A stretch of DNA of 52,494 nt from JBEPVZ01 sp041690695 (GCA_041690695.1 JBEPVZ010000004.1:1-52494), one strand, 5' to 3'. Shown: positions 41,685 through 50,292, numbered from the stretch's first letter. The notes: generated by a model from the letters alone, not told the origin. Program-made: numbers and translations.

Positions 41685-42263
41685 TTAATAATCTATGCTT
41701 GGTTTAGCTAGTATCCCTTTTTGAAAAGGATGTTTGACTTGAACCATCTCAGTTACCAAATCGGCCAGTTTAAACAAATTAGCTTTACCATGATGACCGG
41801 TCAAAACCAGATCCAGACGCTTAGGCTTATCAATAATTAAGGCTTTGACCTGTTTAAAAGTTAAGACTTTACCTGCTAGCGCGCCTACAATCTCGTCAGC
41901 AATGACAACATCCCACTTATCAGACAAAACTTCCTTATATAATAGATCATACGCTTTCTGAGCGGCTTTTTTATGGTCAGAAAATTTGGAAGTATCATCA
42001 AATAATTTCACAAAGCCTAAGCCACCCTGGATGATTTTAACGTAAGGCGCCAACATCTTAACTCCTTCGAGCTCGCCCGTAAACCAGATCTTGCCAAATT
42101 GGACAATCAAAACTTTTTTCTTGTAACCCGCCGCCCGGAGTGCCAGACCCAGGGAAGCCGTAGTCTTGCCTTTACCTTCACCAGTATAAACTATCACCAG
42201 TCCTCGATCAGCTTCTTTAAATTGAGGCTTTTTAAATGGTTTCGGCGCTGGGCTGTCAGTCAT
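41685..42263 (-). CDS. cobO: CobO/BtuR-type corrinoid adenosyltransferase
   Basis: About 192 aa from ATG 42263 (the frame opens upstream at a TTG inside the promoter). It has the P-loop YTGEGKGKTTASLGLALRA, VLIVQFGK, GELEG, the acidic VVIADEIVGAL, and the C-terminal signature LADLVTEMVQVKHPFQKGI. This family transfers the adenosyl group of ATP to cob(I)alamin, making adenosylcobalamin. The class II ribonucleotide reductase encoded 360 bases away needs this cofactor, so a supply role is likely. TATACT lies 6 nt before the ATG. Confidence 0.88.
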   Translation of the reverse strand: MTDSPAPKPFKKPQFKEADRGLVIVYTGEGKGKTTASLGLALRAAGYKKKVLIVQFGKIWFTGELEGVKMLAPYVKIIQGGLGFVKLFDDTSKFSDHKKAAQKAYDLLYKEVLSDKWDVVIADEIVGALAGKVLTFKQVKALIIDKPKRLDLVLTGHHGKANLFKLADLVTEMVQVKHPFQKGILAKPSIDY

Positions 42264-42346
42264 TGCCCAAGTATACCCCAAATGTTTGGGAATTCCAGCC
42301 TACTCTATATTGTGTCCCACCTCCGAGGGGGGAAATAAATTTTAGC

Positions 42347-42375
42347 TTGACACCCCCTAGGTGAGAGGCTAATAA
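42347..42375 (+). promoter_or_regulatory. Promoter of the 61-aa gene (leaderless type)
   Basis: TTGACA (42347-42352), a 17-bp spacer and TAATAA (42370-42375), 7 nt before ATG 42383. Confidence 0.6.
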
Positions 42376-42382
42376 TCAGTCT

Positions 42383-42568
42383 ATGTCAGAAAATGTCGAA
42401 GGAGGATACCGACCCGAACAACCTCCTTTAATCTCAATCAGGCTCAGGCGGGATCCCATTAAAGACGCTCTCGCGGATGTCGCTCATGTAGTCAATAATG
42501 ATAGCCCTCCTCCTAAACAAATAAGAATTGGACCACTCACAATCCGTCGTTTTTGGAGGGATGTCTAA
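42383..42568 (+). CDS. Small arginine-rich hypothetical protein
   Basis: A 61-aa protein with many arginine and proline residues (ISIRLRRDPIKDALADVAHV, then IRIGPLTIRRFWRDV). No signal peptide and no known family. The good promoter 7 nt upstream of the ATG supports expression. It lies alone between cobO and nrdJ. Confidence 0.5.
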   Translation: MSENVEGGYRPEQPPLISIRLRRDPIKDALADVAHVVNNDSPPPKQIRIGPLTIRRFWRDV

Positions 42569-42625
42569 ATTCCAGCTGGTCACTCTTCGGCTTCACTCAG
42601 AGTCTACGACAATGTCAAGAATTTA

Positions 42626-45133
42626 CTAGCACTTAGAATAACCACAAGAATAGCATTTTAGACAGCCTTCTTCTCGAACCAAAGTCGCATCACCACAATT
42701 TGTACAGAGATCAGCACTAACTTTTGATGACGATTGAGGAGCGCTGAATAATGACACCTGAGCTTCAGTGACATTATCAGTCACGGCTTGACCCTCAGTC
42801 AGATTCAAAGGGACGGACTCAGCGCTGCCAGACTCTTTCACAGTTTGAGCCAGATCTTCGGCTAAAGCCTTGGCGATAGCGTCAGCCATACTGGTAATTC
42901 GATCTTTACCAAAACCAATATGGGACGAGCCACCAATGCCGCGCAATTGACCAATAATCTTTTCAGCAACTTCTTGGGGATTACCACCAGTATTGCGAGA
43001 TAAACGGAGCGAGAGCGAAACTAATCGTCCAATCGCCTCAGCATCAGCCAAGATATGAGTTCCACCCTTACCTAAATTAATAAAGACCTCAAACGGTAAA
43101 TCTTGCTCATCACGGTTGATAGTTACAAAACCCTCTCCAATTGGAGTTTGGATCCGGTAAGTTCGGCCACGTAAGATTAGTGGGCGGTGGACAAAGGCCG
43201 GTACAACCTCAGCCGCCTTTGGTTCCTCTTTTTTAGTCTCAATATGACTTAAAACCCCAGTTCTTGAACCATCTCGGAAGTAAGTTACCCCTTTGCAGCC
43301 TAATTTATAAGCATCCATGTAAAGCTTTTTAACATCTTCAACCGTATGCTCGTTTGGAGCATTAACCGTCTTTGAGATTGATGAATCGGTGTATCTTTGA
43401 ATGGTTGCTTGAACCATGACGTGATCATCCGGCGTTAAATCGTTGGCGCTCACAAAATAAGATGGTTTTTGTTCAATTCCCGGATTAGCATCTCGCCAAG
43501 CTTTATAAAGCGGGTGGTAAATTGTTGACTCACCTGTTCGATCTTTTCTGATAAAAGCAAAGTCATAAACTGGCTCAATCCCAGATGAAACGCCAGCTAA
43601 AAGCGAAGTCGTACCGGTCGGAGCTTGGGTTAAGATAACCGCATTTCGAATACCTTGTTTTTTAATCTTAGCTTGCAAACCTTCAGGCAGAGATTGAATG
43701 AAATGACCTTGACTGTATTTTTCAGCATCAAATTTCGGGAAAGGACCTTTTTCTTTAGACAGATCGGCTGAAGTATCATAAGCGACATCTCGAATAGTTT
43801 TATAAATCTTCTCCATGACCGGCAAGCTCTCAGCTGAGCCATAGCGCATCTTCATCTTAATTAACGCGTCGCCCAAGCCCATCGTCCCAATACCAGTTCG
43901 GCGAATATCTTTTGAAGCGACCTCGTTTTGTTCATAAAAGTAATAATTAGCATCGATAACGTTATCCATAAATCGCATTGCGATCTTAGTCGTCTCTTCA
44001 AGTAAATCATAATCAAATTCACCACTATCATTAACAAAAGCCGCCAGGTTCATGGCTCCAAGGTTACAAACTGCCCAAGGACCAAGCGGTTGCTCACCAC
44101 AGGGATTAGTTGATAAAAGATTTTCAAAATACCAGGTATTGCCCCACTTATTTGATCGCTCCAAAAAGTGCAAACCAGGCTCAGCACTAGTCCAAGCAGC
44201 GGTACAGATCTGATCCCAAATATCTCGGGCTTTATAAGTTTGATAGATTTTGACCTCTTTACCCAAAGCTTCCCATTTAGCAATATCACCATCCCAAACC
44301 TCATCGTATTCAGGATCAGATAAATCTGGAAATTTAGTTGTCCAATCGCCATCATTTTCAACCGCTTCCATAAACTTATCCGAGATACAAACAGACAAGT
44401 TAGCACCGGGGATCTTAGTTAAATCTTCTTTAACATGGATAAATTCGATGACGTCTGGATGCCAATCATGAAGCATTAACATTAAGGCTCCCCGGCGAGA
44501 TCCACCTTGTTGAATAACATCGTGATTAGCGGCTGAGTAAAGAGCTGCCCAATTAACTGGTCCGGACGATGTCCCATTAACTTTCTTAACTCTTGCTCCA
44601 TTGGGGCGAAGCGAGGACAGATTAATTCCAACACCACCAGCTCGAGCTTGAATCTCGACGGTATGAGTAATATTTTCCATGATCCCGCCACGTGAATCTT
44701 TAGGGGATGGAATGACGTAACAATTAAAGAAGGTGACCTCGTATCCAGTTCCAGCCCCAGATAAGATTCGACCGGCTGGCACAAATTTAAAGCCCTCCAT
44801 AGCTTGATAAAACTTACCTGCCCAATAACGCTGCAAATCTCGACCCTTCTCTTGTTGAGCAATTCCTCGAGCCACCCGTGACCACATCTGTTCTGGATTC
44901 TCCTCCTGAGCCTTACCATCAGCATCTTTTAGTGAATAACGATCAATGAAAACTTTTTGACGAACGCCATCAAGCTCAGTTTTAGTTTTAACTGGCACAC
45001 TTGATTCAAGAGCTACATCAGCTAAATTATGAGTGCCAATCTCTTTGCTAGCCTTGCGAGGTTGAACAGGTGCTGAAACTTGAAAAGCGACAGATTTATC
45101 AGTTGTTTTTGATTTAGTTTTTTTGTTTGCCAT
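42626..45133 (-). CDS. nrdJ: Adenosylcobalamin-dependent (class II) ribonucleoside-diphosphate reductase
   Basis: An 835-aa enzyme that reduces ribonucleotides to deoxyribonucleotides using an adenosylcobalamin-generated radical. The active-site loop TNPCGEQPLGP holds Asn343, Cys345 (thiyl radical) and Glu347. FFNCYV (Cys138) supplies one of the reducing cysteines. The C-terminus has a zinc ribbon with CTNC and CLKCYSCGYSKC, whose last cysteines can re-reduce the active site. No N-terminal ATP-cone is evident. It follows nrdR by one base, so it is co-transcribed with its regulator. No class I nrdAB is in the window. Confidence 0.95.
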   Translation of the reverse strand: MANKKTKSKTTDKSVAFQVSAPVQPRKASKEIGTHNLADVALESSVPVKTKTELDGVRQKVFIDRYSLKDADGKAQEENPEQMWSRVARGIAQQEKGRDLQRYWAGKFYQAMEGFKFVPAGRILSGAGTGYEVTFFNCYVIPSPKDSRGGIMENITHTVEIQARAGGVGINLSSLRPNGARVKKVNGTSSGPVNWAALYSAANHDVIQQGGSRRGALMLMLHDWHPDVIEFIHVKEDLTKIPGANLSVCISDKFMEAVENDGDWTTKFPDLSDPEYDEVWDGDIAKWEALGKEVKIYQTYKARDIWDQICTAAWTSAEPGLHFLERSNKWGNTWYFENLLSTNPCGEQPLGPWAVCNLGAMNLAAFVNDSGEFDYDLLEETTKIAMRFMDNVIDANYYFYEQNEVASKDIRRTGIGTMGLGDALIKMKMRYGSAESLPVMEKIYKTIRDVAYDTSADLSKEKGPFPKFDAEKYSQGHFIQSLPEGLQAKIKKQGIRNAVILTQAPTGTTSLLAGVSSGIEPVYDFAFIRKDRTGESTIYHPLYKAWRDANPGIEQKPSYFVSANDLTPDDHVMVQATIQRYTDSSISKTVNAPNEHTVEDVKKLYMDAYKLGCKGVTYFRDGSRTGVLSHIETKKEEPKAAEVVPAFVHRPLILRGRTYRIQTPIGEGFVTINRDEQDLPFEVFINLGKGGTHILADAEAIGRLVSLSLRLSRNTGGNPQEVAEKIIGQLRGIGGSSHIGFGKDRITSMADAIAKALAEDLAQTVKESGSAESVPLNLTEGQAVTDNVTEAQVSLFSAPQSSSKVSADLCTNCGDATLVREEGCLKCYSCGYSKC

Positions 45134-45134
45134 T

Positions 45135-45578
45135 TTAATTTAAGCCTTTTAACTCCCTTGTAAAGTCACCCAATTCACTGAAACCTCTATAAACTGAGGC
45201 AAAGCGCAAATATGCGACTTTATCGATCTTTTTTAGTTCTGTTAGAACTAACCGACCCACAATCTTGCTGCTAACTTCTGTCTGACCTTTAGAACGTAAT
45301 TTGTTCTCTATTCTATCGACAAGTTGGGAAACTTTGTCAAGATCCGGTCTTTTTTCTAACGCTTTTGTTAAACCCAATTTGACCTTATCTCGATCAAATA
45401 GCTCTTTCCGACCGTCTCTTTTAAGAACATAGAACAAAACATTACTAACCCGCTCATAAGTGGTAAAACGACGGTGGCATTTTAAACATTCCCGGCGTCG
45501 ACGGATCTCACCAACACTCTGAACATCTCGCTTATCCACAACTTTACTGGCTGGTGATCCACAAAAAAAGCATTTCAT
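45135..45578 (-). CDS. nrdR: Transcriptional repressor NrdR
   Basis: A 147-aa repressor of ribonucleotide reductase genes. The zinc ribbon has cysteines 3, 6, 31 and 34 and the signature EIRRRRECLKCHRRFTTYE. The ATP-cone domain (about 50-140) senses nucleotide state and begins YVLKRDGRKELFDRDKV. I chose ATG 45578 (MKCFFCGS), as in all family members. The start codon overlaps a palindrome that should be its own operator, and TACAAT stands 7 nt before the ATG, so the gene is autoregulated and probably leaderless. Confidence 0.95.
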   Translation of the reverse strand: MKCFFCGSPASKVVDKRDVQSVGEIRRRRECLKCHRRFTTYERVSNVLFYVLKRDGRKELFDRDKVKLGLTKALEKRPDLDKVSQLVDRIENKLRSKGQTEVSSKIVGRLVLTELKKIDKVAYLRFASVYRGFSELGDFTRELKGLN

Positions 45579-45592
45579 ACAAGATATTGTAT
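45577..45592. promoter_or_regulatory. NrdR box over the nrdR start codon and -10
   Basis: The plus strand reads ATACAAGATATTGTAT, a 16-bp inverted repeat (ATACAA, four central bases, TTGTAT). It differs at one base from the box at 50326-50341, which sits at the same place relative to the second nrdR-like gene. Confidence 0.8.
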
Positions 45593-45613
45593 AGGACGCG
45601 TATTCTCGTGCAA
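45586..45613 (-). promoter_or_regulatory. Promoter of nrdR-nrdJ (leaderless type)
   Basis: On the minus strand TTGCAC (45608-45613), a 16-bp spacer and TACAAT (45586-45591), 7 nt before the ATG. A second possible upstream promoter starts at TTGACA about 60 nt further up, with a weak -10. Confidence 0.55.
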
Positions 45614-45653
45614 CATAAGTAAACATATCATGCCCTATGTAAAGGGTGTCAAC

Positions 45654-45669
45654 ATACTAGATATAGTAG
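45654..45669. promoter_or_regulatory. Second NrdR-type box upstream of nrdR
   Basis: The plus strand reads ATACTAGATATAGTAG, identical at 13 of 16 positions to the box at 45577-45592. Centre-to-centre spacing is 77 bp. It also lies 30 bp upstream of the -35 of the divergent small secreted protein. Confidence 0.6.
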
Positions 45670-45698
45670 TAGGTGGTGGGTTTCGGGTTTAGTTTGGC

Positions 45699-45727
45699 TT
45701 GACATGACAATCTACTCATGCTATTCT
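45699..45727 (+). promoter_or_regulatory. Promoter of the small secreted protein
   Basis: TTGACA (45699-45704), a 17-bp spacer and TATTCT (45722-45727). An in-frame ATG at 45718 lies inside this promoter and so cannot be the start. Confidence 0.7.
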
Positions 45728-45786
45728 TACTTCTACCTGCGGTAGACTTTACAGACATCTTACAAAAGATTTATAAAGGAAAACTA

Positions 45787-45936
45787 ATGGTAAATATGAG
45801 GTTAAGAGCATTATTGCTGCTAAGCGCTTTCTTCTCAATCGTAGGTTTATCCGTCGTCGCGTCAGTCTCCGCCCATCAAGGTACTGGTTTGGCACATTTT
45901 CACACCAACAAACATCCGTTAATCGTTAAGAAATAA
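45787..45936 (+). CDS. Small secreted histidine-containing peptide
   Basis: A 49-aa product from ATG 45787, with AAGGA 7 nt upstream as a Shine-Dalgarno sequence (a second ATG lies at 45796). It has a signal peptide of about 28 residues (basic MRLR, hydrophobic core, VASVSA). After cleavage only about 21 residues remain, with three histidines (QGTGLAHFHTNKHP) and a lysine end. It could bind metal or be a secreted peptide. The family is unknown. Confidence 0.5.
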   Translation: MVNMRLRALLLLSAFFSIVGLSVVASVSAHQGTGLAHFHTNKHPLIVKK

Positions 45937-45951
45937 TTCTTCGAAGTTTAA

Positions 45952-46467
45952 TTAACCCTTAATTTGATCAATTAAATTTTGGTAACGGAGACCGTCAAAT
46001 ATAGTGGCAGGACCAACCTCGCGAGCAATAACTTCTTCACCGTTATTCCTATAATCCCTCATTAATGTTTCTTGTGCTCTATTTCCATACAGTGAATCAC
46101 CGGGCAGACAGTAAATATCAGCCGAATCTTGATAGAGTCTCAAATAACGAAGTTGACTCGTTTGGTGAATATTAACCCAACGGGCCTGTGGCAAATCCGC
46201 TCCTCGTGATAACACAACCAATTCATCACCCAAGGCTAACTGATTAACTAGCACCCGGTCATCAAACATCTCTGACATTCGCTTAGGTAAAGTCTTCAAT
46301 GGCAACAAAGGAACGTATCCATAAACCAAATGAGTTGTGTAAGAAATAGGTGCCAGTATTCTGTAAAAGGGATCTATTATTCGATATCCATCCTTAAGTA
46401 GATCATTACAGTCAGCTCTTAGTTTTCTAAAGGATGCTGCTGTTCGATCATGAGTTTCCAGACTCAT
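45952..46467 (-). CDS. Hypothetical soluble protein
   Basis: A 171-aa protein without signal peptide or membrane helix. No family recognised; the middle (LALGDELVVLSRGADLP) and the C-terminal EEVIAREVGPATIFDG are beta-rich. It begins at the stop codon of the cyclophilin gene, so the two are co-transcribed. Confidence 0.5.
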   Translation of the reverse strand: MSLETHDRTAASFRKLRADCNDLLKDGYRIIDPFYRILAPISYTTHLVYGYVPLLPLKTLPKRMSEMFDDRVLVNQLALGDELVVLSRGADLPQARWVNIHQTSQLRYLRLYQDSADIYCLPGDSLYGNRAQETLMRDYRNNGEEVIAREVGPATIFDGLRYQNLIDQIKG

Positions 46468-47153
46468 TACTTAGAATCTTCAATCGTCGCTTGAGTAATC
46501 ACATCACCAACTGCAATTTTATCAACCACGTCTAAGCCCAAAGTAACTTGACCAAAGATCGAATAGAGCGGTGACATAGGTGGATTATCTTTTAAAACAA
46601 TAAAAAATTGGGAACCATTAGTATTTGGCCCAGAATTAGCCATCGCCACAGTTCCATGAAGATAGTGCTTAGTGACTGGGTCATCGTTAAACTGATAGCC
46701 AGGACCACCAGTCCCATCTCCTTTGGGATCACCACCCTGAATGACAAAATCAGGTACAACTCGGTGGAAAGTTAAGCCATCATAAAAGTGATTATTAACT
46801 AAATAGATAAAATTTGAAGCCGCTTGAGTCGCTTCTGGATCAATTTGAAACTCGATCGTGCCTTTGGTTGTAACTAAAGTCGCTTTTTTATTAGCTAACT
46901 GATCAGGCGTTAAAACCGGAAAACGGCTTAAAGTTCGATTTGGGGTGGCAGAAGGCTGAGCAGCCGGATTACCAGGTGCTGGCGGTGGAGTACCTTCGAG
47001 GGTTGCGGTCGCAGCATTAGGGGTTGGTAGACTGGCCGAAGGATTAGTATTAGGGGCTAACGAAGTATTCTGAGTGGCTTTACTGGCCAGTAAAGCTAAA
47101 ATTACAAAAACGGTCACAACTACAAAGCCAATTCCAAAAACTCGTTGATCCAT
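46467..47153 (-). CDS. Membrane-anchored cyclophilin-type peptidyl-prolyl isomerase
   Basis: A 228-aa protein with an N-terminal membrane anchor (about residues 6-24), a Pro/Ser/Thr/Ala-rich linker (about 30-72) and a cyclophilin domain. Active-site segments are FHRVVPDFVIQGGDP, GTVAMANSGPNTNGSQFFI and the final FGQVTLGLDVVDKI. It should catalyse proline isomerisation in proteins folding outside the membrane, after SecA-dependent export. TGATATAAC, 10 nt before the ATG, is a possible extended -10. Confidence 0.9.
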   Translation of the reverse strand: MDQRVFGIGFVVVTVFVILALLASKATQNTSLAPNTNPSASLPTPNAATATLEGTPPPAPGNPAAQPSATPNRTLSRFPVLTPDQLANKKATLVTTKGTIEFQIDPEATQAASNFIYLVNNHFYDGLTFHRVVPDFVIQGGDPKGDGTGGPGYQFNDDPVTKHYLHGTVAMANSGPNTNGSQFFIVLKDNPPMSPLYSIFGQVTLGLDVVDKIAVGDVITQATIEDSK

Positions 47154-47191
47154 AGATTTTGAAGTTATATCACAATCTTGAAAACTTTTCT

Positions 47192-47225
47192 AGCGGGAAA
47201 AGGCCCCATAGTCTGGGGAAACGCT
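47192..47225 (-). terminator. Possible terminator behind the beta-helix gene
   Basis: On the minus strand CCCCA-GACTA-TGGGG forms a 5-bp stem followed by CC and four T. Outer arms AGCG and CGCT could extend it. The T-run is short, so this is a weak call. Confidence 0.4.
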
Positions 47226-48319
47226 CAATTTCTTCGACCGATATGAGGTGGCAAACTTTTTAAGAGAGTAGGTACTTGCACCACTAAATTCTGATCGGTC
47301 TTAACAACCCGCTCCGATAAAACTGTCGCTGAGTTACTTGTCCCCCAATAGTTTGGTCCAACCATTAAAGTCTCGCCACAACCACCAACTTGAAAGGTTA
47401 ACAACGCGCCTTGAAGATCGTTCTCAACCAGATTAACTTTGCTATCACAAGGAATTTTAATTTTGGTTCCACCTTCAAAACGGTTAAACGAGATTACCCC
47501 ACCATGGTCTTCATCACCCGTTAAAAATTCAACCGCAGTTTGAGTTGGCATCTCAAAATCGTTATTAGAAATAATCGGACTGCCAAATCTGTTCGGATCT
47601 ACCCGAACGCCAACCGTTGTATCATTTAAAAACAAGTTATCCGTAATTTTAGGACTTGAGTCGACCGCCAAAATGGCTTGCCTTAGACTCGACTTAAAAA
47701 CATTATTAATAATTGAGGGTTGACCTTCATTAGCACAAATCGCACATTCGACAACTTTTTCAAACTGACTATCCCGAACAGTTACCGAGTCGCCAATCTC
47801 AAGTCGTCTGTAGTCTGAAGCTAAGATGTGACCGAGAACCCCCTTCTCAACACCAATAATATTAAAATCATATGGGCTATCCTGGTTGGTTGGAGCATTC
47901 GAGGTAATAATAATCGGCTGAGTATCTGTTCCAATCGCGTTGAGTCGGCTAAACCGAAGGTCAATCTTTTGGCTCTCATCCCAAAACAGTTCTCCATTTC
48001 GAATTCCATGCCAGAGTGGACCAGTATTTAAACCCGCCTTAAGATCCCACGGCAGATAATTAAAATTTGATTTATCACCATCTTTATTAACTACAATCTT
48101 TGTGCCCGGGGCAACCGTAACCGTAACCCCAGGCGTAGTGATAAGATCACCGACAACCGTAATCGTCCCTGACCAATTTTGATTTCGCCAAATTAAACCG
48201 TTAACCGATTTATTAGCGACGTTCTCGACCCCAAGAACTTTGGGAAGAATATAATTGAAACTCATCCAAAAGAAGATTAAAACCAGTAATCCTAAACTAA
48301 ATTTGAAAAACCAATGCAT
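47225..48319 (-). CDS. Membrane-anchored right-handed beta-helix protein
   Basis: A 364-aa protein with one N-terminal helix (about 5-24) and an extracytoplasmic parallel beta-helix. Recurring segments have the form of PbH1 repeats: SQFEKVVECAICANEGQPSI, NNVFKSSLRQAILAVDSSPK, DNLFLNDTTVGVRVDPNRFG and NNDFEMPTQTAVEFLTGDED. These folds occur in polysaccharide lyases, NosD-like proteins and adhesins; no catalytic site is evident. It starts 9 bases after the aldolase gene. Confidence 0.7.
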   Translation of the reverse strand: MHWFFKFSLGLLVLIFFWMSFNYILPKVLGVENVANKSVNGLIWRNQNWSGTITVVGDLITTPGVTVTVAPGTKIVVNKDGDKSNFNYLPWDLKAGLNTGPLWHGIRNGELFWDESQKIDLRFSRLNAIGTDTQPIIITSNAPTNQDSPYDFNIIGVEKGVLGHILASDYRRLEIGDSVTVRDSQFEKVVECAICANEGQPSIINNVFKSSLRQAILAVDSSPKITDNLFLNDTTVGVRVDPNRFGSPIISNNDFEMPTQTAVEFLTGDEDHGGVISFNRFEGGTKIKIPCDSKVNLVENDLQGALLTFQVGGCGETLMVGPNYWGTSNSATVLSERVVKTDQNLVVQVPTLLKSLPPHIGRRN

Positions 48320-48327
48320 GAGTAATG

Positions 48328-49203
48328 CTAAACAACTTTATTAGCGGATCCAAATATATCAATTTTATGCTCAACTAGCAACCTGACACTGTCTAAAACT
48401 GGTCCTTCGGCTTTATACATTGCATACTCTTCAGGATTATCTTTCAAAGCTTTTTCTAGGGAATCCTTATAAGCTTGGCGAATCTCGGTATTTAAATTAA
48501 CTTTGACAATACCCTTTTGAATAGCAGCCGCTACTTGATCTTCAGGAATACCGGATGAGCCGTGGAGGGATAAAAAGACTCCAGTTGCTTCAGCAATTTT
48601 AGCGACTAGCTCAACATCTAAGTTCTTGTCTCCACCCTCATATATGCCATGAATATTGCCAACAAAAGCCGCAAAGATATCAATTCCTGTGGCTTTGACA
48701 AACTCGGCTGCTTTAGCTGGATCAGTTTTGGTAATCTTAGCCGCTTCAAGGGCCGCTGCATCGTGATGAACTTCGGACGAGCCACCGATATGATCAAGCT
48801 CACCTTCAGCCACTAGATTTTTCTGATGAGCTAAGCCAGCAATTTTTTGAGTTAATTCGACATTTTGATCATAAGGCAATTTCGAGGCATCACAATGAAT
48901 CAGATCAAAACCAGCTTCGATCCCTTTTAAACAATCTTCATAAGTTGTCGAATGATCAAGATTAACGATAATCGGGACTCCTAAATCGGCTGAATAATTC
49001 CGAGCTAGATCAACAACGTTATCAGCTCCCAGCCACTCCGTTTCACCTGGTGAGGATTCAATAATAACCGGAGATTTTTTATTGGCAGCCGCTTGAGCGA
49101 CGGCTTTAAAAGTTTCTAAATTACCAACGTTAAATGCTCCAATTGCAAAACGTTCAGCTTTGGCCTTTTCTAACCATTCCCGGGCTGTCATAGAATTAAT
49201 CAT
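48328..49203 (-). CDS. fba: Class II fructose-bisphosphate aldolase
   Basis: A 291-aa zinc aldolase interconverting fructose 1,6-bisphosphate with dihydroxyacetone phosphate and glyceraldehyde 3-phosphate. Features are the start MTAREWLEKAKAERFAIGAF, the zinc histidine in VNLDHST, HCDASKLPYDQN, VAEGELDHIGGS, SLHGSSGIPEDQV and VKVNLNTEIRQAY. ATG 49203 has a GAGGAAG sequence upstream; another ATG at 49191 is possible. Related family members use tagatose or other ketose bisphosphates, but glycolytic aldolase is most likely. Confidence 0.92.
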   Translation of the reverse strand: MINSMTAREWLEKAKAERFAIGAFNVGNLETFKAVAQAAANKKSPVIIESSPGETEWLGADNVVDLARNYSADLGVPIIVNLDHSTTYEDCLKGIEAGFDLIHCDASKLPYDQNVELTQKIAGLAHQKNLVAEGELDHIGGSSEVHHDAAALEAAKITKTDPAKAAEFVKATGIDIFAAFVGNIHGIYEGGDKNLDVELVAKIAEATGVFLSLHGSSGIPEDQVAAAIQKGIVKVNLNTEIRQAYKDSLEKALKDNPEEYAMYKAEGPVLDSVRLLVEHKIDIFGSANKVV

Positions 49204-49210
49204 ACCATAA

Positions 49211-50233
49211 CTATCTTCCTCTACCTTGGTGGTATTCTCCTAAAATACCTTTGAAAAAACGTTGGCCTTCCGGACCAACCATTCGATCATAATCAGCCGG
49301 ATAAAACTCTGGCAGGATCAATGGAGGATAAGCCAAAGCTCCCCGAGCCTGAGCTTGGCCAAGTTTACCAACAGCCGCTTTTAAATCGATGGGGCCAGTT
49401 ATGAGATCACTATGAGTATGCTCTAAACCTGGCAGATACTGATTAAGTGAAGTTAAAATAACTAATTTACTTAGACGAGGATCCTGTAAAACTGATTCAT
49501 AAGCCGCCAGAGCACCGTTCATCACAACTTCCGGGTGTCTGGCTTTTGACTCATCGAGGTGACCAAGATCAACATCTGCCCCAACCCAAATATCAAATCT
49601 TTTTAAATAGGCCTTTAATTGTTGAACAAACATCCAATACTCAGCATGGGTTTGGAAGTGGGCATCAATTTCAACCGCCATATCAACATTTGAAAATTTA
49701 GCTTTATCCACTAAGGCCTGACCTTCTCTAGATCCTAGCCAAGCTCCAGCCTGAACTCGAATAAATGGACGGGATCTGGGTTGAGCTAATCTAACTTCTG
49801 ATAAAGCCTGCTCCATCCGCTCAGACTGTTGCTTAAACGAACTAACGTTTTGTAAAAACCAACCGGCATTTCGAGTGAATCCTCCAAGTTGTCCTGATAC
49901 ACCAGCTTTCAAACCATCCCTAACCAGGTGACCAAACCGATAAGTGTCTGGAGTATCAATACTTGTGATCGGAATACCCCGCGATTCACAATCAACAATT
50001 AGGTTGGTCGTGTCAACAGCTCTAGCCGGATGAAAAGATAAGCTGATGCCTTTTTTGTTAAAGCCGACCTCGTGCATAACTTCGGCAAATTCCGCAGCTC
50101 GATTGACTATTGCCCGAGATACATATTGAGAAAGTAAGATCTCTGGCAAATGGCGAGGATCAGCCGTCGCACAGCTGATTGAATCAACAGTAATTCTCAG
50201 ATCAGAATCTTCCGGAGCAACCTCATTTAACAT
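49211..50233 (-). CDS. Hypothetical TIM-barrel-like protein
   Basis: A 340-aa soluble protein. The spacing of strands and helices, and segments such as KKGISLSFHPARAV, VDMAVEIDAHFQTHAE, DIWVGADVDLGHLDES and GLEHTHSDLITGPIDL with several histidines and acidic residues, recall xylose-isomerase-like TIM barrels. I cannot name a family. It heads the operon with aldolase and the beta-helix protein. TATAAT lies 7 nt before the ATG and overlaps the NrdR-type box at 50244-50259. Confidence 0.45.
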   Translation of the reverse strand: MLNEVAPEDSDLRITVDSISCATADPRHLPEILLSQYVSRAIVNRAAEFAEVMHEVGFNKKGISLSFHPARAVDTTNLIVDCESRGIPITSIDTPDTYRFGHLVRDGLKAGVSGQLGGFTRNAGWFLQNVSSFKQQSERMEQALSEVRLAQPRSRPFIRVQAGAWLGSREGQALVDKAKFSNVDMAVEIDAHFQTHAEYWMFVQQLKAYLKRFDIWVGADVDLGHLDESKARHPEVVMNGALAAYESVLQDPRLSKLVILTSLNQYLPGLEHTHSDLITGPIDLKAAVGKLGQAQARGALAYPPLILPEFYPADYDRMVGPEGQRFFKGILGEYHQGRGR

Positions 50234-50243
50234 ATTTTGGATT

Positions 50244-50259
50244 ATACAATATTCAGTAT
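50244..50259. promoter_or_regulatory. NrdR-type box at the -10 of the 340-aa gene
   Basis: The minus strand reads ATACTGAATATTGTAT, identical at 13 of 16 positions to the box at 50326-50341. Its last TAT is the start of the TATAAT box of the minus-strand gene. Confidence 0.55.
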
Positions 50260-50292
50260 GTTGACCAACTAAACGTCCCTCATGGTAAGGTT

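Noticed and set aside
42569..42625. Terminator between the 61-aa gene and nrdJ
   Set aside because: ACTCT/AGAGT arms can pair but there is no T-run on either strand.
45579..45626. 16-residue N-terminal extension of NrdR
   Set aside because: All NrdR proteins begin MxCPxC-like; the extension covers the operator and promoter.
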